64,000 nt of DNA from Denitromonas iodatirespirans (lineage in GTDB: Bacteria > Pseudomonadota > Gammaproteobacteria > Burkholderiales > Rhodocyclaceae): assembly GCF_018524365.1 (NCBI RefSeq), contig NZ_JAEKFT010000008.1, forward strand, positions 62,001-126,000, read 5' to 3'. The notes under the pieces were generated by a model. It was not told the origin of the DNA, ran no database searches, and was given only the letters and a program-made list of their open reading frames with translations. Shown here one piece after another: positions 62,795-64,000 of this stretch. The position numbers were made by a program, and so were the translations under genes. Each line of letters opens with the position of its first letter. The stretch's first letter is position 1.

Positions 62795-64000
62795 TTATTT
62801 CTTCAGCGCGCGGGCCAGGGCGGCGGCCATGTTGCCCTGGGGCTGCGGCGCGTCCTTGCGCGGCGGACGGGCGCCGCGCGGGGCGGGCTTGTCACGCTGG
62901 GCGTCGGGCCGCGGTGCCGTTTTGCGGCCGTCGGCCGGCGCGTCGGACAGGCGCATGGTGAGCGCGATGCGTTTGCGCTGCAGGTCGACTTCGAGCACCT
63001 TGACCGGCACCACGTCGCCGGCCTTGACGACGCTGCGTGGGTCTTTCACGAAGGTGTTGGACAGCGCCGAGATGTGCACCAGACCGTCCTGGTGCACGCC
63101 GATATCGACGAAGGCGCCGAAGTTGGTGACATTGGTCACCACGCCTTCGAGCACCATGCCCTCGGCCAGGTCGCTGAGCTTCTCGACGCCGTCGCGGAAG
63201 GCGGCGGTGCGGAAGGCCGGGCGCGGGTCGCGGCCGGGCTTGTCGAGTTCGGCGAGGATGTCGTTCACCGTCGGCTCGCCGAAGCGCTCGTCGGCATAGC
63301 GTTTGGCCTCCAGCGCCTTGAGCGTGCGGCTGTCGCCGATGATGCTGCCCACGTCGCGCTGGATGTCGGCAAGGATCTTCTCGACCAGCGGGTAGGCCTC
63401 CGGATGCACCGCCGAGGCGTCGAGCGGGTTGCTGCCGCCGTTGATGCGCAAGAAGCCGGCGGCTTGTTCGAAGGTCTTGTCGCCCAGGCGCGGCACGGCC
63501 TTGAGCGCGCGCCGGTCGGGGAAGGGGCCGTGCGCATCGCGATGGGCGACGATGTTGCTCGCCAGCGTGCTGTTGAGGCCCGAGATGCGGCTGAGCAGGG
63601 CGGCCGAGGCGGTGTTCACGTCCACGCCGACGGCGTTCACGCAGTCTTCGACCACCGCGTCGAGCATGCGCGCCAGGCGGGTCTGGTTGATGTCGTGCTG
63701 GTACTGGCCGACGCCGATGGACTTGGGGTCGATCTTGACCAGTTCGGCGAGCGGGTCCTGCAGGCGGCGGCCGATCGAAGCTGCGCCGCGCAGGCTCACG
63801 TCGAGATCGGGGAACTCCGCCGCGGCCAGCGCCGAGGCGGAATACACCGAGGCGCCGGCTTCGGACACCATCACCTTGGTGAGCTTCAGCTCCGGATGGC
63901 GCTTGATCAGGTCGGCGGCGAGGCGGTCGGTTTCGCGCGAGGCGGTGCCGTTGCCAATGGCGATCAGGTCGGCGCCGTGCTTTTTGGCCAGGCGGGCGAT
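62795..64000 (-). CDS. tex: Tex-family RNA-binding protein, C-terminal part (5' truncated by window)
   Basis: The frame is open to the last base of the window; 401 C-terminal residues are visible. From the edge inward it shows the YqgF-like core ([20 protein letters not shown], then [20 protein letters not shown]), helix-hairpin-helix motifs ([40 protein letters not shown]) and one S1 domain ([20 protein letters not shown]). A basic tail ([20 protein letters not shown]) ends the protein. Tex binds nucleic acid and influences transcription and virulence-gene expression in several bacteria. An in-frame internal ATG exists near 63874 but is not the true start. Confidence 0.93.
   Translation of the reverse strand: MARLAKKHGADLIAIGNGTASRETDRLAADLIKRHPELKLTKVMVSEAGASVYSASALAAAEFPDLDVSLRGAASIGRRLQDPLAELVKIDPKSIGVGQYQHDINQTRLARMLDAVVEDCVNAVGVDVNTASAALLSRISGLNSTLASNIVAHRDAHGPFPDRRALKAVPRLGDKTFEQAAGFLRINGGSNPLDASAVHPEAYPLVEKILADIQRDVGSIIGDSRTLKALEAKRYADERFGEPTVNDILAELDKPGRDPRPAFRTAAFRDGVEKLSDLAEGMVLEGVVTNVTNFGAFVDIGVHQDGLVHISALSNTFVKDPRSVVKAGDVVPVKVLEVDLQRKRIALTMRLSDAPADGRKTAPRPDAQRDKPAPRGARPPRKDAPQPQGNMAAALARALKK

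Noticed and set aside
1-64000. CRISPR array, prophage, insertion sequence or secondary-metabolite cluster
   Set aside because: No regularly spaced repeats, transposase, integrase or phage structural genes, and no megasynthase; gene order is core-genome throughout.

Overview
This is a GC-rich, densely packed chromosomal window of housekeeping genes. Gene content and order point to a betaproteobacterium, most likely of the Rhodocyclales (Azoarcus/Thauera type). The pointers are a gntR-sdhCDABE-gltA-sucAB-lpdA block, rpoE-rseABC-mucD joined to lepA-lepB-rnc-era-recO-pdxJ-acpS, and yceD-rpmF-plsX-fabHDG-acpP-fabF. The taxonomic call is inference from synteny and protein style, not from a database. 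I see no prophage, transposon, CRISPR array, integron or rRNA operon.

Layout. 1-11.2 kb: a truncated GntR regulator, then succinate dehydrogenase with its flavinylation factor SdhE, citrate synthase, and the 2-oxoglutarate dehydrogenase complex, together a large part of the TCA cycle. 11.2-20.4 kb, all plus strand: the ZapE ATPase, a small secretin-related exported protein, a DinG/YoaA helicase, an M20 amidohydrolase, an FtsX-type permease and RmuC. 20.4-31.3 kb: a REP-like repeat, moaA, tRNA-Asn, an unusual AsmA-like fusion protein, an aromatic aminotransferase, uvrB, a small tyrosine phosphatase and RNase E with a long leader. 31.3-41.2 kb: rluC, a phosphoglycolate phosphatase-like gene, a Rieske protein, an RsmI-like methyltransferase, maf, and the fatty-acid/phospholipid cluster ending in a YgfX/CptA-like membrane protein. 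41.2-47.3 kb: nadB, then the sigma-E envelope-stress operon with a glutaredoxin-like gene. 47.3-57.3 kb: a long tight run from lepA to pgsA (translation, signal peptidase, RNase III, Era, RecO, PdxJ, AcpS, NagZ, UvrC, PgsA). 57.3-64 kb: a tRNA Gly-Cys-Gly cluster, a phosphodiesterase, a DUF1178 gene, tRNA-Leu, minCDE, an Hsp33 homologue, a YffB/ArsC-like gene and a truncated Tex.

How the genes work together. The first block is an energy-metabolism unit in which SdhE matures the SdhA flavin and the two halves are separated by a hairpin terminator. The fab block makes acyl-ACP for phospholipid, and AcpS and PgsA further on connect to the same pathway. The rpoE block senses misfolded outer-membrane proteins, with MucD as the periplasmic protease.

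The most noteworthy deviations are an Hsp33 homologue in which all four redox/zinc cysteines are replaced, an SdhE whose RGxxE motif reads RAxxE, a cytoplasmic-domain/AsmA-like fusion of unknown role, an intrinsic-terminator hairpin ending only nine bases before the lepA start codon, and a tRNA-Gly/terminator module that looks duplicated around tRNA-Cys. I did not find a clear-cut new multi-gene system. Most of the window is ordinary core genome.
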